Assembly: GCF_005845365.1 (NCBI RefSeq)
Contig: NZ_CP040509.1
Coordinates: 868,001 to 932,000, forward strand
Reading direction: 5' to 3'
Origin: Rhodoluna limnophila
Lineage (GTDB): Bacteria > Actinomycetota > Actinomycetes > Actinomycetales > Microbacteriaceae
DNA length: 64,000 nucleotides
The notes beneath the pieces are model-generated. The model had not been told where the DNA came from and ran no database searches. It saw only the letters and a list, made by a program, of their open reading frames with translations. Both the position numbers and the translations under genes were made by a program. Numbering within the stretch: position 1 is the first letter of the stretch; the number at the start of each line of letters is the position of its first letter. Below are positions 26,891 through 34,926 of this stretch, one piece after another.

Positions 26891-28180
26891 CTAGTGGAAA
26901 AACCCTTTTAGGTTTCGTTCCTCTTGGCCGATGTAAATCTGCTGTGGGCGGCCAATTTTGGTCGCTGGATCCACATTCATTTCGCGCCAGTGAGCGATCC
27001 ATCCAGGTAGTCGACCCATCGCGAACAGTGCGGTGAACATGTGCGGAGGGAAACCAAGCGCCTTGTAGATTACACCGGTGTAGAAATCCACATTCGGGTA
27101 AAGCTTGCGCTCCTGGAAATAAGGGTCAGCCAGCGCAACGCCCTCAAGTTCCTTAGCGATGTCCAGCAGAGGGTCCTGCACACCGAGCTCAGCAAGGACC
27201 TTATCGGCGGTTGCCTTAACGATGCGAGCACGCGGGTCTAGGTTCTTGTAAACGCGGTGACCGAAGCCCATCAGACGAATTCCGTCTTCTTTGTTCTTTA
27301 CTCGGTTGACGAATGACTGAACACCCTCTCCCGATTCACGGATTTGAGTAAGCATCTCAAGAACAGCCTCATTGGCACCGCCGTGAAGCGGACCAAACAG
27401 GGCGTTGATGCCAGAAGAGATAGATGCAAACAGGTTTGCCTGGCTTGATCCAACAAGGCGGACCGTTGAAGTTGAGCAGTTCTGTTCGTGGTCTGCGTGC
27501 AGCACCAAGAGCGTGTCGAGAGCCTTGGTTACCACTGGGTTCTGAACGTATTCCTCGGCCATGTTGCCAAAGTTCAGGCGCAAGAAGTTCTCAACGTAAG
27601 AAAGTGAGTTATCTGGGTAAAGCAAAGCCTGACCCATGCTGTTCTTGTGTGCGTAGGCAGCCAAAACTGGCAACTTTGCCAGCAGGCGAATCGTTGACAG
27701 CTCAACCTGCTCTGGGTCGTGCGGATCCAAAGAATCTTGGTAGAAAGTTGATAGCGCAGAAACACCAGCAGCAAGCACAGCCATTGGGTGAGCGTTCTGA
27801 GGCATTGCCTGGAAAAGGTTTTTAAGGTCCTCGTGAACCAGCGTGTGTCGTCGGATGCGCTCTTCGAAGCCGCCTAGTTCTTCGGCGGTAGGTAGTTCAC
27901 CGTAGATGAGCAACCAGGCAGTTTCTAGAAAGCTCTTATTGCCGGCCAATTGCTCGATTGGGTAACCGCGGTGACGCAAAATGCCATTGGCACCGTCGAT
28001 AAAGGTGATGGCTGACTTGGTTGATGCGGTGTTAACGAAACCCTGGTCATAAGCGGTAAGACCGGTTGTGGCTGTCAACTTTGAAATGTCGACAGCATCA
28101 GGTCCGTCTACGGCTGAAATAACTGGAAACTCGGCGGTGGTATTGCCGTAAGTAATCGTTACTTTGTCGCTCGAGGTCAT
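26891..28180 (-). CDS. gltA: citrate synthase
   Basis: Citrate synthase condenses acetyl-CoA and oxaloacetate, the entry step of the TCA cycle. The 429-residue length and N-terminal extension fit the long, NADH-sensitive type II form. Catalytic-site motifs are LVLHADHEQNCSTSTVR (about residue 237), GPLHGGANEAVLEML (about 268) and GHRVYKNLDPRARIV (about 309). dapC lies upstream-adjacent on the other side of 28200 and is transcribed the same way. A strong terminator follows. Confidence 0.98.
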   Translation of the reverse strand: MTSSDKVTITYGNTTAEFPVISAVDGPDAVDISKLTATTGLTAYDQGFVNTASTKSAITFIDGANGILRHRGYPIEQLAGNKSFLETAWLLIYGELPTAEELGGFEERIRRHTLVHEDLKNLFQAMPQNAHPMAVLAAGVSALSTFYQDSLDPHDPEQVELSTIRLLAKLPVLAAYAHKNSMGQALLYPDNSLSYVENFLRLNFGNMAEEYVQNPVVTKALDTLLVLHADHEQNCSTSTVRLVGSSQANLFASISSGINALFGPLHGGANEAVLEMLTQIRESGEGVQSFVNRVKNKEDGIRLMGFGHRVYKNLDPRARIVKATADKVLAELGVQDPLLDIAKELEGVALADPYFQERKLYPNVDFYTGVIYKALGFPPHMFTALFAMGRLPGWIAHWREMNVDPATKIGRPQQIYIGQEERNLKGFFH

Positions 28181-28210
28181 CGAAGCTCCTACTGCTGGTG
28201 TTATGCCTTT

Positions 28211-29329
28211 TTAGGCGTTCTTCAAGCCTATGGCATCGCGCAACCTGCGCGCTCCCTCAGCGATTTTGTCGTCGGTTGCCGTGATAGAAAAACGAACGTG
28301 CTCTGTGCTGTGTTCGCCATAGAAGGTTCCTGGAACCACGACGATTCCTAGCTCAGCCATTCGGTCAACGGTTTGCCAGCAATCCTCGTGAAGGGTTGCC
28401 CATAGGTACAGGCCAGCGTCGCTGTCTGAAAGCTCAAAACCGTAATCGCGAACCGCTGCCAAAAGGATATCGCGGCGCTCTCGATAGATCTCTTTCTCAG
28501 CAGCTACGTGGTCTTCATCTCCGAGGGCTACCACCATGGCACGCTGAACCGGGCCTGGTGTGTTGAGGCCGGAATGCATACGAAGGTTTACTAGGCCTTT
28601 GATAAGCGAGGCCTCGCCAACAGCAAATGCAGCGCGGTAGCCCGCCATGTTGGACTGCTTACTCAGCGAATAAACAGCCAAAACACCTTCGTGAGAGCCG
28701 CCACAAACGCGAGGATCAAGAACGGATGGGATTAACTTTTCTGACCATTCATTCCAGCCCAGCTCGGCATAACACTCGTCGCTGGCGATCAGGGCACCCA
28801 ATTCGCGAGCGCGGTCAACGGCGGCCTTCATCTCGGCAACGTCAAGAACTCGACCATCCGGGTTGCCCGGAGAGTTGATCCAAATTAACTTTGCGTTGCT
28901 TGGCCACTTGGCAGGGTCATCCTCAGAAATAATCTCGGCCCCACATAGTGCAGCACCAACCACATAGGCCGTGTAGGCCACCTTTGGCTGGACCACGACA
29001 TCGCCCGGACCAAGCCCCATCAACAGCGGCAACCAAGAAATCAACTCTTTAGAACCGATGGTCGGCATGACCTGTTCAGGCTTTAGACCTGGAACTCCTC
29101 GGCGGCGCTCAAACCACTCGACCACGGCGGCTTTGAACTCTGGCGAGCCACCGGTTGAAGGGTATCCGGGTGCGTTTGAAGACGCGTTGAGAGCATCTTG
29201 AATAATCGATGGAGTTGGATCAACCGGGGATCCAACAGATAGGTCGACTGCGCCACCTGGGTGAAGAGCTGCTTTGGCCGCGAATGGCTTTAGCTGCTCC
29301 CACGGATACTCGGGCAGTCGATCGAACAC
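28211..29329 (-). CDS. dapC: succinyldiaminopimelate aminotransferase
   Basis: DapC is a PLP enzyme making N-succinyl-diaminopimelate for lysine and peptidoglycan. The 372-residue protein is a class I aminotransferase. It has the NPDGRVLD substrate block, the SDECYAELG segment, and a PLP-lysine in YSLSKQSNMAGYRAAF near residue 222. In actinobacteria this gene is typically next to the ferredoxin fdxA, as here (2-base gap). Assignment to DapC rather than another class I aminotransferase rests on that context and on overall similarity. Confidence 0.93.
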   Translation of the reverse strand: MFDRLPEYPWEQLKPFAAKAALHPGGAVDLSVGSPVDPTPSIIQDALNASSNAPGYPSTGGSPEFKAAVVEWFERRRGVPGLKPEQVMPTIGSKELISWLPLLMGLGPGDVVVQPKVAYTAYVVGAALCGAEIISEDDPAKWPSNAKLIWINSPGNPDGRVLDVAEMKAAVDRARELGALIASDECYAELGWNEWSEKLIPSVLDPRVCGGSHEGVLAVYSLSKQSNMAGYRAAFAVGEASLIKGLVNLRMHSGLNTPGPVQRAMVVALGDEDHVAAEKEIYRERRDILLAAVRDYGFELSDSDAGLYLWATLHEDCWQTVDRMAELGIVVVPGTFYGEHSTEHVRFSITATDDKIAEGARRLRDAIGLKNA

Positions 29330-29331
29330 TA

Positions 29332-29652
29332 TTACTCGCCCTGTGGCGGAAGGGCGGTGATTACCGAGTGGTCTAGGTCAAGCTTGCCGACTTTGGCAGC
29401 TCCGCCTGGTGAACCAATCTCGCTGAAAAACTCTACGTTGGCCTTGTAGTAGTCAGACCACTGCGATGGCAGGTCATCCTCGTAGTAGATTGCCTCGACC
29501 GGGCAAACAGGCTCACAGGCACCACAGTCAACACACTCATCCGGGTGGATGTAAAGCATGCGGTCACCCTCGTAAATGCAGTCGACTGGGCACTCTTCAA
29601 TACATGCCTTGTCCTTGACGTCAACGCAAGGTAGCGCGATTACATAAGTCAT
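29332..29652 (-). CDS. fdxA: 7Fe ferredoxin
   Basis: A 106-residue ferredoxin with two iron-sulfur sites. The N-terminal cluster pattern is C-x6-C-x3-C-P (CVDVKDKACIEECPVDC), and the second is CVDCGACEPVCPVEAIYY. Spacing is that of the 3Fe-4S plus 4Fe-4S FdxA type of actinobacteria. It serves as a cytoplasmic electron carrier. It is followed by dapC after two bases, a conserved pairing. Confidence 0.97.
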   Translation of the reverse strand: MTYVIALPCVDVKDKACIEECPVDCIYEGDRMLYIHPDECVDCGACEPVCPVEAIYYEDDLPSQWSDYYKANVEFFSEIGSPGGAAKVGKLDLDHSVITALPPQGE

Positions 29653-29681
29653 GGGTGATCCTTTCGCTTCTAAGTTCTAGT

Positions 29682-30812
29682 TTAACGATGCCCGCGCGAA
29701 CTTCTGCGCCAAGCACCCGGTTGAACACGGGGAAAAAGAATAATAAAGGCACAAATTCCGATCGAGCCAAAGGCCCAAAAGGTTCCAATGTCATTGCCCG
29801 GAATGAAGAGCTCCCCGCCGGGTTGCCTCTGAGATAGCCAAAAAATAGTCGCGCTCAGGCCCGCGGTGAGCAAATACAGGGCTCCCCTGGATCGACGCAT
29901 AAGACGCAGGCCCAGCGCGATCGATGCTGTCATGATCAGAGCCACGATGAGCCCCAGCTGCGTTTGAGCTGGGTCATTGGCCCGCACCTGGTGAAGCATC
30001 GTGCCAGCAAAGGCAAAAAGCACACCCAGAGGGAGGGCCCAGAACGACGAAAGGAATGGCTTCCAGTGAGCAAACCGACTAATTGTCTGTCTGCGGAGCC
30101 GCTCAGGGCGGTCATAACGGATTTCTTTGCCCGGCACGACCGAATATGTCTCTGCGTGTACTGCGACCTGGCTAGCGTGCGCCTCTAGAGCCGCCTTCTT
30201 GACCAACGCGGTCTTGGCATCACCGATTTCAATGTCAAAGCGCTCACGCGGTTCTGCAATTACCCAAAACTCAGGCGCACGACCACGTTTCTGCTTGATG
30301 ATTCGGCGAATAGCCATCGAAGTTGCTTCAAATGCCATTTTGTGGTCCGGGTGGCCAAAGCCGCCTCGACTGTTGTAGGTCAAGACCACATCGGGGTTGA
30401 AATCTGATATTGCCTTGGCGATGTCATCGGCAATCACCGATGTTGCTGCGGCAGACAACGCCATTTCATCTAGGTCTCGAGGTTTTGCAGGCTTACCCAT
30501 CGAGTTAATCCGAAGGCCCGAATCAAGATAGGCGCGAGTTCCGGCGAATCCATGGCGCACATTTCCAAAAGCAGCCAAGGCTTCGCGTAATTCGGTGGCT
30601 CGGAAGGAGCCCATGGCCTGCAGGTTACCTTCGAGGGCGCGAAGCTCATCAAGCTTCACCTTGCCTCGCTCACCGCGAGTGAGCGTGAAAACCATTACCT
30701 CGGCCTTCTTGGCCACAGTGTCTGCAATTACATGGCCGGTGAAGAGGCTTTCGTCATCTGGGTGCGCATGCACGATGAAGAGACGTTTTGGATTGAACTT
30801 TGCCTTTGCCAT
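29682..30812 (-). CDS. PIG-L family deacetylase with C-terminal membrane domain
   Basis: The first 250 residues are a LmbE/PIG-L zinc deacetylase. The metal motif HAHPDDESLFTGHVI is at residues 14-28, and GFGHPDHKMAF near 130 carries the second histidine. MshB and Mca of mycothiol metabolism belong here, so an N-acetyl-sugar or mycothiol-conjugate substrate is plausible but unproven. The last 130 residues hold four hydrophobic segments (about 256-274, 287-303, 310-330, 345-365). They would anchor the enzyme in the membrane, with the deacetylase probably cytoplasmic. This fusion is unlike the soluble MshB and Mca proteins. Confidence 0.88.
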   Translation of the reverse strand: MAKAKFNPKRLFIVHAHPDDESLFTGHVIADTVAKKAEVMVFTLTRGERGKVKLDELRALEGNLQAMGSFRATELREALAAFGNVRHGFAGTRAYLDSGLRINSMGKPAKPRDLDEMALSAAATSVIADDIAKAISDFNPDVVLTYNSRGGFGHPDHKMAFEATSMAIRRIIKQKRGRAPEFWVIAEPRERFDIEIGDAKTALVKKAALEAHASQVAVHAETYSVVPGKEIRYDRPERLRRQTISRFAHWKPFLSSFWALPLGVLFAFAGTMLHQVRANDPAQTQLGLIVALIMTASIALGLRLMRRSRGALYLLTAGLSATIFWLSQRQPGGELFIPGNDIGTFWAFGSIGICAFIILFPRVQPGAWRRSSRGHR

Positions 30813-30833
30813 ACAAACACTTTAGGCGATTAC

Positions 30834-30866
30834 AAAAAAATCCCCGACCACCTAAGCGGCCGGGGA
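30834..30866 (-). terminator. Rho-independent terminator after typA
   Basis: A 9-bp GC-rich stem (30841-30849 with 30858-30866) encloses ACCTAAGC. On the minus strand it is followed by seven T residues. It lies 15 bases past the typA stop. Confidence 0.92.
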
Positions 30867-30880
30867 CTTTTCGAGATTTA

Positions 30881-32794
30881 CTACTTGCCTTCGCTGGCGT
30901 TCTTGCGCTGCGAGGCTAGACGAGCACGAAGGTTTGAGTCCAGCTCAACCTTGCGAATGCGGGTAGCCTCAGGGGTTACCTCAACACACTCATCTTCGCG
31001 AGCAAACTCTAGACACTCCTCAAGTGAAAGTGTGCGTGGCGGGGTCAGTGACTGGAACTCATCTGAAGAAGAAGCACGCATGTTGGTGAGCTTCTTTTCT
31101 TTGGTGATGTTGACTTCCATGTCGTCTGCTCGTGAGTTCTCGCCGATAACCATACCTGCGTAAACCTCGCTGGTTGGCTGAACGAAGAACGAACCGCGCT
31201 CCTGCAGACCGATCATTGCAAACGGAGTTACCACACCGGCACGGTCAGCTACAAGAGAGCCGTTGTTACGGGTAGTGATGTCGCCAGCCCAAGCGTCGTA
31301 TCCAGCTGAGATCGCGTTGGCGATACCGGTTCCCTTGGTTTGAGTTAGGAACTCGGTGCGGAAACCGATTAGACCGCGGCTTGGCACACGGAACTCCATG
31401 CGGGTCCAGCCGGTTGCGTTAGCCACCATGTTGGTCATCTGACCCTTGCGGGCAGCAAGCAACTGGGTCATTGCACCCAAGAACTCTTCTGGCACGTCGA
31501 TGGTTAGGTCTTCGTAAGGCTCGTGCAATTTGCCGTCGATACGCTTAGTAACTACCTGCGGCTTACCAACGGTTAGTTCGTAGCCTTCGCGACGCATCTG
31601 CTCAACAAGAATTGCAAGTGCAAGCTCTCCACGACCCTGAACTTCCCATGCGTCTGGACGCTCGGTAGGCAAAACCTTCAGCGAAACGTTACCGATTAGC
31701 TCCTTGTCAAGGCGGTCCTTTACAAGTCGAGCGGTAACCTTTGCACCCTTAACACGACCGGCCATCGGGGAGGTGTTGATACCAATAGTCATCGAGATGG
31801 CTGGGTCGTCAACGGTAATCATCGGCAGCGGACGAACATCGTTCGGGTCGGCCAGAGTTTCACCAATGGTGATCTCTTCGATACCCGCAACAGCAACGAT
31901 GTCACCTGGGTTGGCTTCTTCGGTCGGGAAGCGCTCAAGCGCCTTGGTCTTTAGAAGCTCGGTGATCTTCACGTTCTGAGTAGTGCCATCTTGGCGAACC
32001 CACGCAACCTGCTGGCCCTTACGAAGGGTGCCGTTGAAAATACGTAGCAGCGCCAAACGACCCAAGAACGGAGAAGCATCTAGGTTGGTGACGTGCGCCT
32101 GTAGCGGAGCCTCGTCGTCGTACTGCGGTGCAGGAATGTACTGCATGATTGCGCCGAATAGCGGCTCTAGGTTTTCACCCTCAGGCAGGGTGCCATCAGC
32201 AGGCTTGGTTAGCGATGCGATTCCGGCTCGTCCTGATGCGTAAATGATTGGCAACTCGAGGATGCCATCGATGTCTAGGTCTGGAACGGTGTCGTGGAGG
32301 TCAGAAGCTAGACCCAAAAGCAGGTCGTGGGTTTCTTCAACGACCTCGTCGATGCGAGCATCGGCACGGTCTGTCTTGTTAACCAAGAGGATTACAGGAA
32401 GCTTGGCTTCTAGAGCCTTGCGAAGAACAAATCGGGTCTGTGGCAATGGGCCTTCAGACGCGTCAACCAAAAGAACAACGCCGTCAACCATTGATAGACC
32501 GCGCTCAACCTCGCCACCGAAGTCAGCGTGACCCGGGGTGTCAATTACGTTGATGGTGATTTCTTTACCGTTTGAGTGGTCGCCCTTGTAGGCAATCGCG
32601 GTGTTCTTGGCGAGGATGGTAATACCCTTCTCGCGCTCAAGGTCACCCGAGTCCATAACGCGCTCGCCAACGGCGGCGTGGTCACTGAACGAACCGGTCT
32701 GGCGAAGCATGGCATCAACCAAAGTGGTCTTACCGTGGTCTACGTGGGCAACAATCGCAACGTTGCGCAAATCATCTCTGGTGGCCTGAGCCAT
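30881..32794 (-). CDS. typA: GTP-binding translation factor TypA/BipA
   Basis: TypA is a ribosome-binding GTPase of the EF-G family, involved in stress and low-temperature growth. I place the start at ATG 32794 (MAQATRDDLRNVAIVAHVDHGKTT, trimmed from a longer frame), giving 637 residues. The G1 motif is AHVDHGKTTLVDAML, the effector loop REKGITILAKNTA, DTPGHADFGGE and NKTDRAD follow, and the C-terminal BipA-specific domain is present (RGLIGFRTEFLTQT). It ends in a strong terminator. Confidence 0.97.
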   Translation of the reverse strand: MAQATRDDLRNVAIVAHVDHGKTTLVDAMLRQTGSFSDHAAVGERVMDSGDLEREKGITILAKNTAIAYKGDHSNGKEITINVIDTPGHADFGGEVERGLSMVDGVVLLVDASEGPLPQTRFVLRKALEAKLPVILLVNKTDRADARIDEVVEETHDLLLGLASDLHDTVPDLDIDGILELPIIYASGRAGIASLTKPADGTLPEGENLEPLFGAIMQYIPAPQYDDEAPLQAHVTNLDASPFLGRLALLRIFNGTLRKGQQVAWVRQDGTTQNVKITELLKTKALERFPTEEANPGDIVAVAGIEEITIGETLADPNDVRPLPMITVDDPAISMTIGINTSPMAGRVKGAKVTARLVKDRLDKELIGNVSLKVLPTERPDAWEVQGRGELALAILVEQMRREGYELTVGKPQVVTKRIDGKLHEPYEDLTIDVPEEFLGAMTQLLAARKGQMTNMVANATGWTRMEFRVPSRGLIGFRTEFLTQTKGTGIANAISAGYDAWAGDITTRNNGSLVADRAGVVTPFAMIGLQERGSFFVQPTSEVYAGMVIGENSRADDMEVNITKEKKLTNMRASSSDEFQSLTPPRTLSLEECLEFAREDECVEVTPEATRIRKVELDSNLRARLASQRKNASEGK

Positions 32795-32889
32795 AGGAAC
32801 ATCCTCTTTTGAGCGCGCCAAGCAAATCAAAGCTGGCACAGAAATTAATTAGGGGGTGCAGAATTGCATCTTTGAGCCCCTGCCCTCTT

Positions 32890-32895
32890 ATTCTA
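32890..32895 (-). promoter_or_regulatory. candidate typA -10 element
   Basis: TAGAAT on the minus strand matches the -10 consensus at five of six positions, about 95 bases upstream of the typA start. No good -35 is visible. The leader between it and typA contains a GGGG/CCCC hairpin around 32852-32880. Confidence 0.3.
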
Positions 32896-32945
32896 TCGGG
32901 ACAAAGGCAGTTAGCCTAGGGATGTGACGGACGACGCGGTGAACC

Positions 32946-33692
32946 ATGAGTAAATCTTCAAACTTCAAAGTTGAGATCTGGATCGTGCTGGCCCTTAGTT
33001 TAGGAGCCTCGGCTGTTTACTCAACTGTCTCGCTGATCAACAAACTGACTGCTCCATCTGGCCTGGCTGGTCAGACCACCAGCATCAATCCATCTCTGGC
33101 GCGGGCCGAGTGGCTTGATTTCACGTATCAAATACTGGGAATCACGTTTGGTCTGGCCCCGGTTGCGCTGGCCTTGTACTTGGTTTGGCAATCTGACGGC
33201 AACCCGCTCAAACGCCTTTCGCTAACTTTCGAAAAACCATCGTTTTGGATCACCCGAGGCTTTGGCCTAGCCGCACTTATTGGCATACCCGGAATCGGCC
33301 TTTACGTAGCTGCTCGACTATTGGGGCTTTCGAGCAAGATTTTGCCAGCCGAGTTGCCCGATTACTGGTGGGTTGTTCCGGTGCTTCTCTTGGCCGCAGT
33401 CAAAGCTGCCCTGGTTGAAGAGGTCATAGTGGTTGGATTCTTATTCGACCGTCTCGAAAAAATTGGTTTTAGTTGGGATAAACAGCTTTGGATTAGTTCG
33501 ATCCTTCGAGCCAGCTATCACCTCTACCAAGGTTTCGGCGGTTTTGTCGGCAACTTGTTAATGGGATTGGTTTTCGGACTGGCATACAAAAAATGGGGTC
33601 GCCTAACACCCTTGGTCGTGGCGCACTTTTTGCTAGATGCGTTTTCCTTTGTTGGCTTTGCACTAATCGGTAACAATCTGCCGCTGCCGTAG
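32946..33692 (+). CDS. CPBP family intramembrane protease
   Basis: This 248-residue protein has about seven hydrophobic segments and the CPBP (Abi/CAAX) active-site pattern. The glutamate pair is in LVEEVIVVGFLFDR near residue 158, the histidine is in SYHLYQGFGGF near 191, and VVAHFLLD near 227 is the third motif. CPBP proteins are membrane endopeptidases linked to self-immunity or prenyl-protein processing in other organisms; no substrate can be inferred here. It is just ahead of the cobalamin riboswitch but outside that control region. Confidence 0.88.
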   Translation: MSKSSNFKVEIWIVLALSLGASAVYSTVSLINKLTAPSGLAGQTTSINPSLARAEWLDFTYQILGITFGLAPVALALYLVWQSDGNPLKRLSLTFEKPSFWITRGFGLAALIGIPGIGLYVAARLLGLSSKILPAELPDYWWVVPVLLLAAVKAALVEEVIVVGFLFDRLEKIGFSWDKQLWISSILRASYHLYQGFGGFVGNLLMGLVFGLAYKKWGRLTPLVVAHFLLDAFSFVGFALIGNNLPLP

Positions 33693-33715
33693 AGCTGTCG
33701 CAGGCAAGACTGCTA

Positions 33716-33841
33716 CATTGGACGCAGTTGCCCTAAACCAGCAACCCTTTTGCCTAGAGCAGGGAAAGTCCGGTGAGAATCCGGCGCTGACCCGCAACCG
33801 TAAGCCTTTTTGGTAAGTCGGAATGCCTGCCTGACAGCAAT
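33716..33841 (+). ncRNA. cobalamin (B12) riboswitch aptamer
   Basis: The region holds the conserved B12-box GCTGACCCGCAACCG (33786-33800). Before it lies the paired element AGTCCGGTGAGAATCCGG, with arms CCGG and CCGG near 33770-33784, after GGGAAAGT. After it, GCCTGCCTGAC (near 33825) follows the usual spacing. Aptamer boundaries are approximate. A -10-like TACATT (33714-33719) sits just ahead. It precedes a five-gene operon of putative B12-uptake genes, which it would repress when cobalamin is abundant. Confidence 0.93.
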
Positions 33842-33842
33842 T

Positions 33843-33937
33843 GACTCCTTATTCACCGTCGAGGTCTACGGTCGGAGTCGAATGGTTCCATACCTTTCGT
33901 CTTCGCATTCAGATCGCATAAAGCGAAAGGTTTCAAA
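33843..33937 (+). promoter_or_regulatory. expression platform of the B12 riboswitch, with Shine-Dalgarno sequestering stem
   Basis: Two hairpins follow the aptamer. The first pairs GACTCC (33843-33848) with GGAGTC (33874-33879), helped by CCGT/ACGG. The second pairs CCTTTCG (33893-33899) with CGAAAGG (33924-33930). The 3' arm of the second contains GAAAGG, the ribosome-binding site of the ATG at 33938. Formation of this stem would block translation. There is no T-run, so control is probably translational. The exact switching pairing with the aptamer is not resolved. Confidence 0.7.
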
Positions 33938-34924
33938 ATGTTTGGAACTAAATCTGGATTGCGCAAACTTGTTGCAATCACATCAATAACCACCACACTC
34001 TCACTCGTTGCGCCAACGGCGGCAGTTGCGGCTCCCCCATACCAAACCACCGTTTCATACCTGAGCGGCAAGTTTGTGAGCGGAAAATATCTAGCCGGCT
34101 TCAGCGCAGGGTCAAAAGATTTTGGCATGTCGATCGAGGCCTTGCTTCAGCTGAATGCTGGCGGGCACGATCTGGCCAAACTTGGCACCAAGGCACAGTA
34201 CTTGCTCAACACAAAATCGGTGGTCGGTGACGTGGTCACCCGCACAGGTTATGTTTTCAACACCGATGCCAACAAAACCCTAAATGTCGGTTTGGCGGGC
34301 AAGTACCTGTTTGTGTCTCGAGCACTTGAAGTGCCAGCTGAGTATCTGCAGTACCAGATCTTCAAAGAACTAAAGACCCGAATTGCTGCCGACGGCACCG
34401 TCTACGGCGCAACCAACGACTTTGACTACGCCTGGGTTGCTTTGGGTTTGAACGCCTACCTCGAGCACACTCTGGCCAACAAAGTAATTCAAAAGCTGAT
34501 CACTCGCCAAAACACAGATGGCGGCTTTAGCTCGTTCGGAACCGCCAGCTCGGCTGAAGCCACCGGCCTTGCACTGCAGGCCCTGTCACTACGCCGCTGG
34601 TTCGGCAACACCACAGAAGACAAAGCTCGTTCGACAGCAATTGGCAAGGCGCTTAGCTATGTCCGTAAAACCGACTCTGGCGACAGCCACATTGAGTCCG
34701 ACTACGGATATGACGTAAACGGCACGGCATACGTGGCAATGGGACTGAAGGCTGCCGGAAAACTAGTGGAGGCTAAGCCTTACCGAATCTGGCTCAAATC
34801 TAAGCTGGCCTCGACCGGCGGATTCACCGTACCCTGGAGCTCTGGCAGCGCTGACGTAATGGCCACTTCTCAGGCATACGTACCGCTGATTGCCAAGAGC
34901 TACCTAGATCTTCTTAACGACTGA
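33938..34924 (+). CDS. secreted alpha/alpha-toroid protein resembling the intrinsic-factor/transcobalamin barrel domain
   Basis: A 328-residue exported protein with a signal peptide (basic, then TTTLSLVAPTAAVAA, cleaved near residue 35). The body is a repeated helical-hairpin fold of the squalene-cyclase/prenyltransferase type: TTNDFDYAWVALGLNAYL, NTDGGFSSFGTASSAEATG, YDVNGTAYVAMGLKA and GGFTVPW mark successive repeats with Gly-Gly-Phe turns. No catalytic DxDD or zinc motif of the terpene enzymes is seen, so binding rather than catalysis is likely. The last segment (ATSQAYVPLIAKSYLDLL) recalls the end of the vertebrate intrinsic factor barrel. It is first in the B12-riboswitch operon, so cobalamin or a corrinoid is the inferred ligand. 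Confidence 0.75.
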   Translation: MFGTKSGLRKLVAITSITTTLSLVAPTAAVAAPPYQTTVSYLSGKFVSGKYLAGFSAGSKDFGMSIEALLQLNAGGHDLAKLGTKAQYLLNTKSVVGDVVTRTGYVFNTDANKTLNVGLAGKYLFVSRALEVPAEYLQYQIFKELKTRIAADGTVYGATNDFDYAWVALGLNAYLEHTLANKVIQKLITRQNTDGGFSSFGTASSAEATGLALQALSLRRWFGNTTEDKARSTAIGKALSYVRKTDSGDSHIESDYGYDVNGTAYVAMGLKAAGKLVEAKPYRIWLKSKLASTGGFTVPWSSGSADVMATSQAYVPLIAKSYLDLLND

Positions 34925-34926
34925 GC

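Noticed and set aside
33938-34924. The toroid protein as a terpene cyclase or prenyltransferase enzyme
   Set aside because: The signal peptide, lack of DxDD or zinc-site motifs and the B12-riboswitch context fit a binding protein better.
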